Numbered from the stretch's first letter, positions 36,492 to 45,974 are shown. The stretch: 64,000 nucleotides of DNA from Xanthomonas campestris pv. badrii (GCF_012848175.1 NZ_CP051651.1:3844001-3908000); one strand, 5' to 3'. A program made the numbers and translations. The notes: a model not told the origin generated them from the letters alone.

Positions 36492-37795
36492 GCACGCCCG
36501 CCCCCGCAGCCGATGCCACCGGCCTGGTCCGCGTCGTCAGCCGCTGGCAGATCGTCGGCCTGTCGATCAACGACGTGATCGGCAGCGGCATCTATCTGTT
36601 GCCCGCCGCCACTGCCGCACTGCTCGGTCCGATGAGCCTGTGGGCAGTGATGCTGGCCGGCCTGGCCGTGGCCTTGCTGGTGCTGTGCTACGCGCAGGCG
36701 GCCAGTTATTTCGATACGCCGGGCGGCAGTTACCTGTACACGCGCGAAGCATTCGGCCCGTTCGTCGGGTTCCAGATCGGCTGGATGATCTGGCTCACCC
36801 GCATCAGCTCGGCCGCTGCGCTGAGCAACGGCCTGGCCGACGCGGTTGCACGCTTCTGGCCAACGGCATCCACCCACACCTGGGCACGCGTGCTGGTGGT
36901 GGTCGGCGCGTTGGGTGTGCTCACCGCCATCAACGTGATCGGCGTGAAGTCGGCCGCGCGCACCGGCATCGCCCTGGTGATCGGCAAGCTGGTGCCGTTG
37001 CTGTTGTTCGTGGCGATCGGCCTGTTCTACGTGGATTGGTCGTGGGCCTTCGCCGGCACGTCGCCGGACCTGCGCGACCTCGGCAATCTCGGGGAGGCGG
37101 CCTTGCTGCTGCTGTTCGCCTACGCGGGTTTCGAAAACATTCCCGCCGCTGCTGGCGAATACCGCAACCCGCGTCGCGATGTGCCATTCGCGCTGATCAC
37201 CATGATCGTCACCGTGACCTTGATCTATGCCGCGGTGCAGGTGGTGGCACAGGGCACGCTGCCCAACCTGGCGGCATCGCCCACACCATTGGCCGATGCC
37301 GCCAGCGGCTTCGGGGGCGAAGCACTGGCGCTGATCCTGACCGTGGGCGCCACCATTTCCATCCTGGGCACCACCAGCAACACCGTGATGCTGGGGCCGC
37401 GCTTCCTGTTCGCACTGGCCAGGGACGGCTATGGCCCTGCGTTTCTGGCGCGCGTGCATCCACGCTTCCATACCCCCGCTGCGGCGGTGCTCACCCAGGG
37501 CGTACTGTCGCTGGCGCTGGCGTTGTCGGGCTCGTTTACCCAGCTGGCATTGCTGTCGATGGTCACGCGCCTGTTTGCCTATATCGGCACTGCGGCGGCC
37601 GTCATTGTGCTGGCGCGCCGTTACCGGCAACGCACCGACACCTTGCGCCTGCCGGGCGGCCCGCTGATCCCGGTTGCCGCCGTGTCGTTGTCGCTGGGCC
37701 TGCTCGCCAGCGCCAGCTGGCAGAACCTGGCTGCCGCCGGTGTGGCGCTGCTGGTGGGCTGCGTGTTCTATCTGTTCCCACGCAAGCCGTCCTAA
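36488..37795 (+). CDS. APC-family amino-acid permease
   Basis: 435 residues with about 12 hydrophobic helices. The N-terminal signature is IVGLSINDVIGSGIYLLPAA, the substrate-binding unwound helix 1 of the APC superfamily, and FAYAGFENIPAAAGEYRNPRRDVP is the helix 6 to loop region. It should import an amino acid or small peptide-derived product with protons or sodium. Translational coupling to the upstream L,D-transpeptidase-like gene suggests it serves the cell-wall peptide cluster; glutamate, alanine or a dipeptide are plausible cargoes, but this is inference. Confidence 0.88.
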   Translation: MSTPAPAADATGLVRVVSRWQIVGLSINDVIGSGIYLLPAATAALLGPMSLWAVMLAGLAVALLVLCYAQAASYFDTPGGSYLYTREAFGPFVGFQIGWMIWLTRISSAAALSNGLADAVARFWPTASTHTWARVLVVVGALGVLTAINVIGVKSAARTGIALVIGKLVPLLLFVAIGLFYVDWSWAFAGTSPDLRDLGNLGEAALLLLFAYAGFENIPAAAGEYRNPRRDVPFALITMIVTVTLIYAAVQVVAQGTLPNLAASPTPLADAASGFGGEALALILTVGATISILGTTSNTVMLGPRFLFALARDGYGPAFLARVHPRFHTPAAAVLTQGVLSLALALSGSFTQLALLSMVTRLFAYIGTAAAVIVLARRYRQRTDTLRLPGGPLIPVAAVSLSLGLLASASWQNLAAAGVALLVGCVFYLFPRKPS

Positions 37796-37880
37796 GTTTC
37801 GCGACACGCTCGCACAGCGCTCACGCACGCCTAACCGCGCACGCCCAAGGCTGCGGCCATCACCTGCATGGGAGCTTGCG

Positions 37881-38378
37881 ATGAAACTGCGCCGCGTTTA
37901 TAGCACCGCCGATCTCGAGAGCGCGCAGCGTGTGCTGCAGTCCGCACGCAGTGCCGGTATCGACAACGAGGCGTTGTCGCTGATCGCGCGCTCGGATATC
38001 GAATTGCACGACATCCCCGACGAACGCAAGGACGCCAAGACCGATTTCGTACCCGCCGCGGCGCGCGGCGCGGCAACCGGTGGAGCGGCGGGGCTGGTCG
38101 CAGGGCTGGTTGCGGTGGCGGTGCCGCCGATCGGCCTGACCCTGGCCGGTGTCGGCGTGATGGCGCTAGCCGGTGCACTGGTTGGCAGCTGGTCCTCGGC
38201 ATTGGTTGGCGCCACCGTTGCCGACCCGGTGCGCAGACAGTTCGAAGACGAAATCGAGGCCGGTCGTGTGCTGGTGGTGATCGATGCTGAGGAACAGGCC
38301 CTGCAATCGGCCGAGCCGGCGCTGCTGGCTGCCGGCGCCAAGCCGTTACCTTACGAGGCCGCGTCCTCGGCGGTGTAA
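37881..38378 (+). CDS. Protein with glycine-rich membrane hairpin, unknown function
   Basis: 165 residues. The N-terminal 60 residues look like a small alpha/beta domain (RRVYSTADLESAQRVLQSAR, ELHDIPDERKDAK). A Gly/Ala-rich double hydrophobic segment follows (about 69-113, GGAAGLVAGLVAVAVPPIGL onward), then a C-terminal alpha/beta segment (GRVLVVIDAEEQALQSAEPA). The arrangement resembles stress-related glycine-zipper membrane proteins. GGGAG lies upstream of the start. No function is assigned. Confidence 0.7.
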   Translation: MKLRRVYSTADLESAQRVLQSARSAGIDNEALSLIARSDIELHDIPDERKDAKTDFVPAAARGAATGGAAGLVAGLVAVAVPPIGLTLAGVGVMALAGALVGSWSSALVGATVADPVRRQFEDEIEAGRVLVVIDAEEQALQSAEPALLAAGAKPLPYEAASSAV

Positions 38379-38513
38379 GTCCGTCGGCGTGACGCCGCAT
38401 CGCCATTCGTGCGCGGGCGCACGCTGGCCTTGATCACATCCTCACCTGGCATGCCACGCCGTTAACACCAGGGCACCTAAGTTGATCCGCACATTCGAAC
38501 GACGGAGACGCGC

Positions 38514-38846
38514 ATGAACGTGCCGTACCAGATTCCGGGCCGCGCACCGGACGAAGACCGCAGCCAGAACGTATCCACTTACTGGCGCGAGCGCTTTACC
38601 GAAGAACCGTATTACACCGAAGGCGACCGCTACGAGGATTACGAAGGCGCCTACCTGGCCGGCCATGAAGCGCGCATTCGCGACAATGCACGCGCCTATG
38701 ACCAAGTAGAGGCTGAGTTGCATCGCGATTGGGAAGCCAAGCGCGGCACATCGTCATTGAGCTGGAGCAAGGCGCGCCACGCAGTCAAGCGTGCCTGGGA
38801 AAACGCAGCCGATTTCGTCAGTGGCGACCACCCGCCCAAGCGCTGA
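38514..38846 (+). CDS. Small acidic hydrophilic protein of unknown function
   Basis: 110 residues, no signal or membrane segment, very rich in Tyr, Glu, Asp and Arg (YWRERFTEEPYYTEGDRYED). The C-terminal part is helical and basic (KARHAVKRAWENAADFV). It looks soluble and possibly stress-related, but no family is claimed. CGGAGA precedes the ATG, and a strong terminator follows 4 bp after the stop, so it is a real transcribed gene. Confidence 0.75.
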   Translation: MNVPYQIPGRAPDEDRSQNVSTYWRERFTEEPYYTEGDRYEDYEGAYLAGHEARIRDNARAYDQVEAELHRDWEAKRGTSSLSWSKARHAVKRAWENAADFVSGDHPPKR

Positions 38847-38850
38847 TATG

Positions 38851-38880
38851 ACAACGCCACCGTCGAGGTGGCGTTGTTGT
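38851..38880 (+). terminator. Rho-independent terminator
   Basis: An 11-bp perfect stem (ACAACGCCACC / GGTGGCGTTGT) with a 5-nt loop begins 4 bp after the stop of the 110-residue gene and runs into TGTTGTTG. It also lies at the end of the convergent YiaA-type gene and may serve both. Confidence 0.75.
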
Positions 38881-38901
38881 TGGTGCAATGCGTATGGTTG
38901 T

Positions 38902-39336
38902 TCAGTCCAGCGCCGGCGGCACTGCATGGGATGCTCGCGCGCCGGCAGAGATTTCCATTGCATCACGCGTGTTCTTCTGCACCGCAACCGCACCGAACAG
39001 ACTCAGCGCGTAGGCCATCGCATAAAAGCCTTTTTCGCTCAGCAACAAGGTGGCGTTGAACAAGCCGACGGTCAGCAGGACCAGCGCAATGATCAGCGAA
39101 AACCAGCAGATGGCGTAATACAGACCAGTGACCGGAATGCCGTCGACGCGGTCACGCACGCTCTTCTGCAACGACACCGATGCGAACAGGCCGAACAACA
39201 GCAAGGTGAAGTAGTAACCCTTTTCGTTGAGCAGCATCTGCGCATTCCACAGGCCGATCAGATACGTCGATCCGCCGAGCAGCAAGGCAGCCCAGGATGC
39301 GGCGGTGAACGCGGACGAGGTTTTTTGCGTTGCCAT
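38902..39336 (-). CDS. YiaA/YiaB-type inner-membrane protein
   Basis: 144 residues with four membrane helices arranged as two copies of the same two-helix unit. Each copy has a W/L-rich helix, the phrase [20 protein letters not shown] or [20 protein letters not shown], and an xQKxxRD end. This doubled unit defines the YiaA/YiaB family, whose function is unknown. AAAGGAG lies just before the ATG. It is convergent with the preceding gene and divergent from the sugar dehydrogenase. Confidence 0.9.
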   Translation of the reverse strand: MATQKTSSAFTAASWAALLLGGSTYLIGLWNAQMLLNEKGYYFTLLLFGLFASVSLQKSVRDRVDGIPVTGLYYAICWFSLIIALVLLTVGLFNATLLLSEKGFYAMAYALSLFGAVAVQKNTRDAMEISAGARASHAVPPALD

Positions 39337-39518
39337 GGAAACTCCTTTTCATGGTGATAGTTCATGATGAAACAGCGATGTGAGACGCGTCCGCCCTGCG
39401 GAGAGTGATCTGCGACAAAGGCGGCCTCGGCAGCGTCGTGTAAGGTACTTGAAAACCCGACGCGGGACACGTTGCGGGAGGGCTGCAGCGTGACCGTGAC
39501 CCACCCCTGGAGGACCTC

Positions 39519-40727
39519 ATGTCTGCCCGACGTCTGCTCGCTCTGGCCTGCTCGGCCACCCTGTTCACCACCGGCGCCGTTCTGGCCGCTCCCGCCGCCG
39601 CACCCGCACCCACGTCCACGTCCACTGCTGCCCCCGCAGCCGCCATTCCCAAGGCGCAGTGGCCGTTCCAGGCCGCCGCCGTCGCCGATTTCGACGAACC
39701 CTGGGCGATGACCTTCCTGCCCGATGGCACGCTATTGGTGAGCGAAAAGCGGGGCGCCCTGATGCGGCTGGATCCCAAGACCAAGCGCAAGAGCGCGGTG
39801 TCCGGCGTGCCGACAGTCGCCTACGGCGGCCAGGGCGGCTTTGGTGATGTGCTGGCGCATCCGCGATTCGCAAAAAATGGCCTGGTCTATGTGAGCTATG
39901 CCGAACCCGGCCAGGGCGACACGCGCGGGGCAGCCGTCGCCCGTGCCAAGCTCACGTTGGACGCCACGGGCGGCGGCACCTTGTCCGACCTCAAGGTGAT
40001 CTGGCGACAGGAGCCCAAAGTCTCCGGCAACGGCCACTTCGGCCATCGGCTTGCGTTCGACCCGAGCGGCAAGCTCTGGATCACCTCCAGCGAACGGCAG
40101 AAGTTCGATCCCGCGCAGGACATGAAGGCCAACCTCGGCAAGTTGATCCGTCTCAACGACGACGGCAGCGTGCCGGCCGACAATCCGTTCGTTGCGCAGG
40201 GCGGTGTGGCTGCGCAGGTGTGGTCGCTGGGCCACCGCAACATCCTGGGCATTGCCTTCGACGGCAGGGGCCGGCTGTGGGAACATGAAATGGGCCCGGC
40301 CGGTGGCGATGAGCTCAACCTGATCCAGCGCGGCGCCAATTACGGCTATCCGATCGTGTCCAAAGGCGATCACTACGATGGCCGACCGATTCCCGACCAC
40401 GACACCCGGCCGGAATTCGCTGCCCCCAAGATCAGCTGGACGCCGGTGATTTCGCCGGCCGGCTTTGTGATCTACAGCGGCAAGCAGTTCCCGGCGTGGC
40501 GCGGCAATGGCTTTATCGGCGGACTATCGTCGATGGCGCTGGTACAGGTCTCGCTCGGCGATCAGCCACGCGAAGTCGCTCGCTACGACATGGGAGCGCG
40601 CATCCGCGAAGTGGAGCAAGGCCCCGATGGCGCGCTGTGGTTGCTTGAAGACGAGGCCAGTGGCAGCACCGGGCGTCTGCTGAAGCTGACGCCCAAGAAC
40701 AAGGCCTCGATCGAGAACGACGCTTGA
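39519..40727 (+). CDS. PQQ-dependent soluble aldose sugar dehydrogenase-like protein
   Basis: 402 residues with a signal peptide (to about residue 24, [11 protein letters not shown]) and an Ala/Pro/Thr linker. It is a six-bladed beta-propeller of the YliI/Asd class: [20 protein letters not shown] opens the fold, [13 protein letters not shown] carries the catalytic-type histidine, and [13 protein letters not shown] and ANYGYP are further signatures. Relatives oxidise aldose sugars in the periplasm with bound PQQ. No PQQ synthesis gene is visible here, so cofactor loading depends on genes elsewhere. Confidence 0.9.
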   Translation: MSARRLLALACSATLFTTGAVLAAPAAAPAPTSTSTAAPAAAIPKAQWPFQAAAVADFDEPWAMTFLPDGTLLVSEKRGALMRLDPKTKRKSAVSGVPTVAYGGQGGFGDVLAHPRFAKNGLVYVSYAEPGQGDTRGAAVARAKLTLDATGGGTLSDLKVIWRQEPKVSGNGHFGHRLAFDPSGKLWITSSERQKFDPAQDMKANLGKLIRLNDDGSVPADNPFVAQGGVAAQVWSLGHRNILGIAFDGRGRLWEHEMGPAGGDELNLIQRGANYGYPIVSKGDHYDGRPIPDHDTRPEFAAPKISWTPVISPAGFVIYSGKQFPAWRGNGFIGGLSSMALVQVSLGDQPREVARYDMGARIREVEQGPDGALWLLEDEASGSTGRLLKLTPKNKASIENDA

Positions 40728-40897
40728 TCGATGCCGCAGCATCAGCCGGTGTATCTGCGCATTGCACCGGCAAGCGCGATGGCGACATCGAACGTCGTCA
40801 TCGCCTCTAAACCCGATGTCAGCAGGCGCTTCGTGCGATAGCAGTGGTCACCTGTCCGCGCGCTGGTGACTCGCGGTGGGTGCCAAGCGTGCCGCCA

Positions 40898-43069
40898 TCA
40901 GCGCTCCAGTAGCTCGAATGCCACCGCCTCGCCACCCTTGGCCGACGCGCAGACCCACACATCGAAGACGCCCGGCTCGGCGCCGAAGACGCCCTTGGGA
41001 TTGGTGAAGGACAGCGCGTCGCGCGCGAGGGTGAACACCACCTCCGTGCTCTCGCCCGGCTGCAGCAACACCTTGCGGAACCCCTTCAGTTCGCGCACCG
41101 GGCGCACCCGGCTGGCCACGCGATCGTGCACATACAGCTGCACCACTTCTTCGCCGGCCACGCGGCCCGTATTGGTCACGCGCGTGGTGATGCTGAGGGT
41201 ATCGTCCCAGCCCAGCTGCGCGGTGCTCAACTGCGGCTGCGCATAGGCGAAGGTGGTGTAGCTCAACCCATGGCCGAACGGATACAACGGCTCGTTGGGC
41301 ATTTCGCGCCAGCGCGCCTTGTACTCGGACAGGGTCGGCAATTCGGGACGACCGGTGCGCAGATGATTGTAGAAATACGGCTGCTGCCCGGTGACCTGCG
41401 GGAAGCTGATCGGCAGGCGTGCGGATGGGTTGTAGTCGCCGAACAGCACATCGGCCACGCCGGTCCCGGTCTGGGTGCCCAGATACCAGGTCACCGCAAT
41501 CGCCTGGGCATCGCGTACCGCACCGCTCAAGGCCAGCGCGCGCCCGTTGCGCAACAGCACCACCACCGGCGTGCCGGTGGCGGCCACCGCTTCGGCCAGC
41601 GCCTGTTGCGCCGGCGGCAAGGTGATCTCGGTGCGCGACTGCGCCTCGCCACTGAACCGCTGCGGCTCGCCCAGCGCCAGCACCACCACATCGGCCGCTT
41701 GCGCGGCATCGATGGCCGCGGAAATCCCACCGGGCAAAGCCTCTTCCAGGCCGCAACCCTGCACAACGCTCAGATAGTCGGTGCTGACCACGGCGCGCAC
41801 GCCCTGCTCCAGGGTCACGTAGCGCGCCTTATCGCCGAATAGCGTCCAGCAGCCTTCGATGTTCTCGCGGTCCTGCACGAACGGCCCGATCAAGGCGATG
41901 CGCTGCCCGCTCTTCTTCAGCGGCAGCACGGCGTCGTCGTTCTTCAGCAACACGATCGAGCGCCGCGCCGCATCGCGCGACAAGGCATCGTGCGCAGGCA
42001 GATGCGCGGTATCGGCTTCACGCGCCGGGTCCAGCGAACGGTACGGGTTGTCGAATAGACCAATCGCCTCCTTCAGCTGCAGGATGCGGCGCACGCTGGC
42101 ATCCAGCGCGGCCATCGGTACTTCGCCGCTTTCCACCAGCGACGGCAGATGCGCGGCATAGAAGCCGCTCTGCATGCTCAGGTCCAGCCCGGCCAGGAAC
42201 GCCTTCTTGGTCGCGTCGCGCTCATCGGCCGCGTAGCCATGCGCAATCAATTCCATGTCGGCGGTGTAGTCGGAAATCACCACGCCCGGGAACTGCCATT
42301 GCCCGCGCAGTATCTCGGTGAGCAACTCATGGTTGGCGCTGGCCGGCACACCGTTGATGTCGTTGAAGGAGGACATCACCGTCAGCGCACCGGCATCGAA
42401 GGCGGCCTTGAACGGCGGCAGGTGCACATCGCGCAGGGTCTGCGGCGCGATGTCCACGGTGTTGTATTCCATGCCGGCAGCCACCGCGCCATAGGCGGCG
42501 AAGTGCTTGGGCGTGGCCAGCAGGCAATCGTCGGCAGTCAGGTCGCCGCCCTGGAAGCCGCGCACGCGCGCGGCGGCAAAGGCGGCGCCCAGCACCACGT
42601 CTTCGCCAGCGCCCTCGGCGCCACGGCCCCAGCGCTGGTCGCGGGCGATATCCACCGCCGGTGCGTAGGTCCAGTGCAGCCCGGCCGCGGTGGCCTCGAT
42701 CGCGGTGGCGCGTGCGGTGCGCTCGGCCAGTTCCGGCTCGAAGCTGGCCGCCTCGCCCAGCGGAATCGGGAATACCGTGCGCATGCCGTGGATCACGTCG
42801 GCGGCCAGGATCACCGGGATGCCCAAGCGACTCTCTTCCACCGCCACTTTCTGGATCTGCACGCCCAGCGCGGCGCCCACGCCATTGAACAGCGAGCCGA
42901 CCCGGCCCTCGCGCACCTGCTGCAATACTTCATCGGCGTTGCGAACATTGGCCTCGGGATTCACGTCCGGCGCGAACGGCCGCACCATGTCGGCGAACAC
43001 CCCCAACTGGCCGACCTTCTCTTCGACGGTCATCCGGGCAATCAGGGTTTCGATGCGATCAGCAGCCAT
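40898..43069 (-). CDS. Glycoside hydrolase family 3 (beta-glucosidase-like)
   Basis: 723 residues with the full GH3 layout: N-terminal TIM barrel with the nucleophile Asp in GVVISDYTADMELI, the alpha/beta sandwich domain, and a C-terminal fibronectin-III-like domain (VTNTGRVAGEEVVQLYVHDR). The N-terminus MAADRIETLIARMTVEEKVG has no signal peptide, so it is predicted to be cytoplasmic and to hydrolyse imported oligosaccharides. AAGGA lies before the ATG, and a LacI-type operator stands immediately upstream, suggesting induction by a sugar. No transporter gene is adjacent. Confidence 0.92.
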   Translation of the reverse strand: MAADRIETLIARMTVEEKVGQLGVFADMVRPFAPDVNPEANVRNADEVLQQVREGRVGSLFNGVGAALGVQIQKVAVEESRLGIPVILAADVIHGMRTVFPIPLGEAASFEPELAERTARATAIEATAAGLHWTYAPAVDIARDQRWGRGAEGAGEDVVLGAAFAAARVRGFQGGDLTADDCLLATPKHFAAYGAVAAGMEYNTVDIAPQTLRDVHLPPFKAAFDAGALTVMSSFNDINGVPASANHELLTEILRGQWQFPGVVISDYTADMELIAHGYAADERDATKKAFLAGLDLSMQSGFYAAHLPSLVESGEVPMAALDASVRRILQLKEAIGLFDNPYRSLDPAREADTAHLPAHDALSRDAARRSIVLLKNDDAVLPLKKSGQRIALIGPFVQDRENIEGCWTLFGDKARYVTLEQGVRAVVSTDYLSVVQGCGLEEALPGGISAAIDAAQAADVVVLALGEPQRFSGEAQSRTEITLPPAQQALAEAVAATGTPVVVLLRNGRALALSGAVRDAQAIAVTWYLGTQTGTGVADVLFGDYNPSARLPISFPQVTGQQPYFYNHLRTGRPELPTLSEYKARWREMPNEPLYPFGHGLSYTTFAYAQPQLSTAQLGWDDTLSITTRVTNTGRVAGEEVVQLYVHDRVASRVRPVRELKGFRKVLLQPGESTEVVFTLARDALSFTNPKGVFGAEPGVFDVWVCASAKGGEAVAFELLER

Positions 43070-43077
43070 GAGATCCT

Positions 43078-43093
43078 TGAGAAAACGTTTACA
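43078..43093. promoter_or_regulatory. LacI/GalR-type operator before the GH3 gene
   Basis: Read on the minus strand, TGTAAACGTTTTCTCA lies 8 to 24 bp before the GH3 start. It contains the palindrome AAACGTTT and matches 12 of 14 positions of the ideal TGTAAACGTTTACA operator of LacI-family regulators. It abuts the ribosome-binding site, so a bound repressor would block transcription close to the start. The regulator gene is not in the window. Confidence 0.6.
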
Positions 43094-43287
43094 TGGCCGG
43101 CAATTCTAGCCTGCTGCGGCCGCGGGGGGGCAAGTCTTTGAGGCCGGGATTCGGGATTGGGGAGTTGTAGAGGCCGGTTCACGGCATGTTGCGCGCCAGC
43201 GTGGCGGCGCTCGGTTCCCGGCGACCCTCGATACTCCCGGTTCCCTGCGTGCAGCGAGAAGCCGGCAGGGCGGGTGGTCGGCGACAC

Positions 43288-43644
43288 TCAGGCCGCCCGC
43301 GCCCGTTCGATGATGACGCCCACCGCCTGCGCACCGCGCACGGCACCAGGCTTGCTGAGCTTCAGCCGCAGCCAGCGCACGTCGAATTCGTCCAGCACGA
43401 TCGCCGCGCAACGCTCGGCCAGGGTCTCGACCAGCCCGAAATCCGAGCCCTGCACGAACTCGATCAACCGCTTGCTCACCGCCTTGTAGTTCAGCGTATC
43501 GGCAATGTCGTCGCTGGCCGCAGGAATGCGGTTGTCGAAGCCCATCTCCAGATCGAACCGCAGCGTCTGGCGAATGCGCCGCTCCCAGTCGTAGATGCCG
43601 ATCAGCGCATCGATTTCCAGGCCTTCAATAAACACTTTATCCAT
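43288..43644 (-). CDS. folB: Dihydroneopterin aldolase FolB
   Basis: 118 residues, normal for FolB, which converts dihydroneopterin to hydroxymethyl-dihydropterin in folate synthesis. Signatures are [20 protein letters not shown] and, around residues 50-60, [15 protein letters not shown]; the catalytic Lys lies in the C-terminal [11 protein letters not shown]. The start codon lies within the end of the tsaD frame (43-nt overlap, different frame). A GGGAAT-type repeat separates it from the conserved part of tsaD and takes the place of a recognisable ribosome-binding site. Confidence 0.93.
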   Translation of the reverse strand: MDKVFIEGLEIDALIGIYDWERRIRQTLRFDLEMGFDNRIPAASDDIADTLNYKAVSKRLIEFVQGSDFGLVETLAERCAAIVLDEFDVRWLRLKLSKPGAVRGAQAVGVIIERARAA

Positions 43645-44777
43645 GGGGAATAGGGAGTCGGGAATGGGGAATGGGGAAAAGCAAGGGCAATAACGCGCAG
43701 CACTGACAGGATCGGGGTACCGCTCTTCCGATTCCCGATTCCTGATTCCGCCGCCAGCGGCGGCAGCCTCGCCATATCCCAGCGCGGCGTCACATGCACC
43801 GCGGCATCGGCGTGTTCGCCGGCCTGCAGCCGCAGCGCGCCGGCGAAGGCGATCATCGCGCCGTTGTCGGTGCACAGCGCCGGGCGCGGGAAACAGACCC
43901 GGCCGCCACGGCGCTGCGCGGCCTCCTGCAGCTGCGCGCGCAGGCGCTTGTTGGCGCCCACTCCGCCGGCCACCACCAGGGTGTTGCAGCCGGCCGCGTC
44001 CAGCGCGCGCAGGCATTTGATCGCCAGCGTTTCCACCACGGCATCCTCGAACCCGCGCGCGATGTCCGCCCGCGTGGTGTCGGACTGGTCGCTGCCGCGC
44101 CAGGCCAGCAGCACCTGGGTCTTGAGCCCGCTGAAGCTGAAATCCAGCCCGGGCCGGTCGGTCATCGGCCGCGCGAATGTATAGCGCCCCGGCGTGCCGG
44201 TCTCGGCCAGTGCCGCCAGCTGCGGGCCGCCCGGGTATGGCAGGCCCATCATCTTGGCGGTCTTGTCGAAGGCCTCGCCGGCCGCATCGTCCAGGGTCTC
44301 GCCCAGCACCTCGTAGCTGCCCAGTGCCTTGACCGACACCAATTGGGTATGCCCGCCGGAGACCAGCAGCGCCACGAACGGCGGCTGCGGCGGGTCGTCT
44401 TCCATCAGCGGTGCCAGCAGATGGCCTTCCATGTGGTGCACCCCGATTGCCGGCACCTCCAGCGCCCAGGCCAGCGAGCGCGCCACCCCGGCACCGACCA
44501 GCAGCGCGCCCACCAGGCCAGGCCCGGCGGTGTAGGCCACTCCGTCCAGCTCGTCGATGCGCAGCCCGGCCTCGCCCAGGGTCTGGCGGATCAACGGCAG
44601 CAGCTTGCGCACGTGGTCGCGGCTGGCCAGCTCCGGCACCACCCCGCCGTATTCGGCATGCAGCGCGATCTGGCTGTACACCGCATGGGCGCGCAACGCC
44701 GGCACGCCGGTCAGGGCGGTGTCGTAGACCGCCACGCCGGTCTCATCGCATGATGATTCGATCCCAAGGACTTTCAC
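43602..44777 (-). CDS. tsaD: tRNA t6A37 threonylcarbamoyltransferase TsaD, with a repeat-encoded C-terminal extension
   Basis: 391 residues. TsaD transfers the threonylcarbamoyl group to A37 of ANN-decoding tRNAs. The N-terminus [17 protein letters not shown], the metal site [11 protein letters not shown] and [19 protein letters not shown] and [12 protein letters not shown] are canonical. The family normally ends soon after [10 protein letters not shown] (about 340 residues). Here about 50 more residues follow ([20 protein letters not shown] onward), encoded by the dispersed GGGAATC-type repeat and the first 43 nt of folB. The tail is unlikely to be functional, and a frame-neutral insertion is the simplest explanation. 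Confidence 0.93.
43645..43745. repeat. GGGAATC-type inverted repeat between tsaD and folB
   Basis: A run of GGGAATA/GGGAGTC/GGGAATG units (43647-43676) faces GATTCCC-type units (43727-43745), with about 50 bp between. It is the same class as the runs at 14995 and 57503. It lies inside the tsaD reading frame and just upstream of the folB start, and has replaced the normal tsaD end. A shorter run (GGGATTCGGGATTGGGGAG) lies at 43147-43165, past the folB stop. Confidence 0.65.
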
Positions 44778-44933
44778 GGCAACTCGGCAGATAAACGTGT
44801 GCGGCCATTTTCGCAGCTTTTGCGTTGCGCAGATCGGCCCGCCCGCAGATGCTGCCCTGCCGTTCCCGCCGCCCGCAAAACGCGCGCCGGCGCACGCTCT
44901 GCCTGGCCGTTCCCGGCAATTTTCGCCAAGGGC

Positions 44934-44961
44934 TTGCAGGCCGCCTGCAAGTCGTTATAAT
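44934..44961 (+). promoter_or_regulatory. Sigma-70 type promoter of rpsU
   Basis: TTGCAG (44934-44939), a 16-bp spacer and a perfect TATAAT (44956-44961) precede rpsU by about 95 bp. It is one of the clearest housekeeping promoters in the window and suits strong constitutive expression of a ribosomal protein. The -35 box lies within a short dyad (TTGCAGGCCGCCTGCAA). Confidence 0.8.
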
Positions 44962-45057
44962 GCGCGGCTCGCCGGGGCAACCCGGAAATTCCGTCACGCG
45001 AGTCCGCTCGCACCCGCCCGGGGCTCCCGGACGGAAATCCCATTTTCTGGAGAACAC

Positions 45058-45273
45058 ATGCCCAGCGTTAAAGTCCGCGAGAACGAGCCCTTCGAATTTG
45101 CGCTCCGCCGTTTCAAGCGCACCTGCGAAAAGGCCGGCGTGCTGGCCGAGACCCGCAAGCGCGAGTTCTATGAAAAGCCGACCCAGGAGCGTAAGCGTAA
45201 GGCTGCCGCTGCCGTGAAGCGTCAGCTGCGTCGTTCCTCGCGCGACGTCACCAAGCGCCAGCGCTTGTACTGA
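45058..45273 (+). CDS. rpsU: 30S ribosomal protein S21
   Basis: 71 residues, the normal length. The sequence is highly basic ([20 protein letters not shown], then [20 protein letters not shown]) and ends KRQRLY as usual. It is needed for initiation on natural mRNAs. TCTGGAGAACAC precedes the ATG. A strong promoter lies upstream and a terminator downstream, so it can be transcribed alone although yqeY and dnaG follow. Confidence 0.97.
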
Positions 45274-45337
45274 TCGAACACGGTTCCTTGCCGCCGGGTC
45301 TGCGCTGTAGGCGCGACCCGACCGGATCGAACCCAAG

Positions 45338-45368
45338 AGCCGGCACGCGCAAGCGTCGCCGGCTTTTT
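45338..45368 (+). terminator. Rho-independent terminator after rpsU
   Basis: The stem AGCCGGC/GCCGGCT is continued by ACGC-GCAA-GCGT, giving an 11-bp hairpin with one bulge and a GNRA-type GCAA loop, followed by TTTTT. It lies 65 bp past the rpsU stop. Partial read-through would allow expression of yqeY. Confidence 0.85.
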
Positions 45369-45510
45369 GTATTGGTCCGCAGCCCTCCTGGCAGCGCGAT
45401 CCATGCCACGCCACACCGTCGCCGGATCCGGTGTTGCCTCACATCCCTGCCGCCGCCCTCGCTTGCCGAGGCGCGTCGCACCCGTTCACCTGCAACCCAG
45501 GAGTTACCCC

Positions 45511-45957
45511 ATGCCCCTCAAGCAGCAGCTTACCGATGACATGAAGGCCGCGATGAAGTCCGGCGACAAGCACAGCCTGGGCGTGATCCGGCTGATCAAC
45601 GCCGCAATCAAGCAGAAGGAAGTGGACGAGCGCATCGAGATGGACGATGCCGCCGTCATCGCCGTGCTCGACAAGATGGTCAAGCAGCGCAAGGACTCGG
45701 TCACCCAGTACGAAGGCGCCGCACGCGAGGACCTGGCGCAGATCGAGCGCGAGGAAATCGTGGTGATCGAGCGTTACCTGCCAGCCAAGATGGGCGAAGC
45801 CGAGATCGTGGCCGCCATCCAGGCCGCCATTGCGCAGACCGGCGCAAGCAGCCCCGCCGACATCGGCAAGCTGATGGGCGCACTCAAGCCCAAGCTCGCC
45901 GGCCAGGCCGACATGGGCCTGGTGTCCACGCTGGTGAAGAAGCACCTGGCGGGCTGA
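45511..45957 (+). CDS. yqeY: GatB/YqeY domain protein
   Basis: 148 residues, normal for YqeY: an N-terminal helical domain (LKQQLTDDMKAAMKSGDKHS) and a C-terminal domain related to the tail of GatB (SPADIGKLMGALKPKLAGQA). The family is linked to tRNA amidotransferase-like binding, but the precise role is unknown. CAGGAG precedes the ATG. The conserved rpsU-yqeY-dnaG order supports the assignment. Confidence 0.93.
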   Translation: MPLKQQLTDDMKAAMKSGDKHSLGVIRLINAAIKQKEVDERIEMDDAAVIAVLDKMVKQRKDSVTQYEGAAREDLAQIEREEIVVIERYLPAKMGEAEIVAAIQAAIAQTGASSPADIGKLMGALKPKLAGQADMGLVSTLVKKHLAG

Positions 45958-45974
45958 CGCCACGCCCGCGTTCG

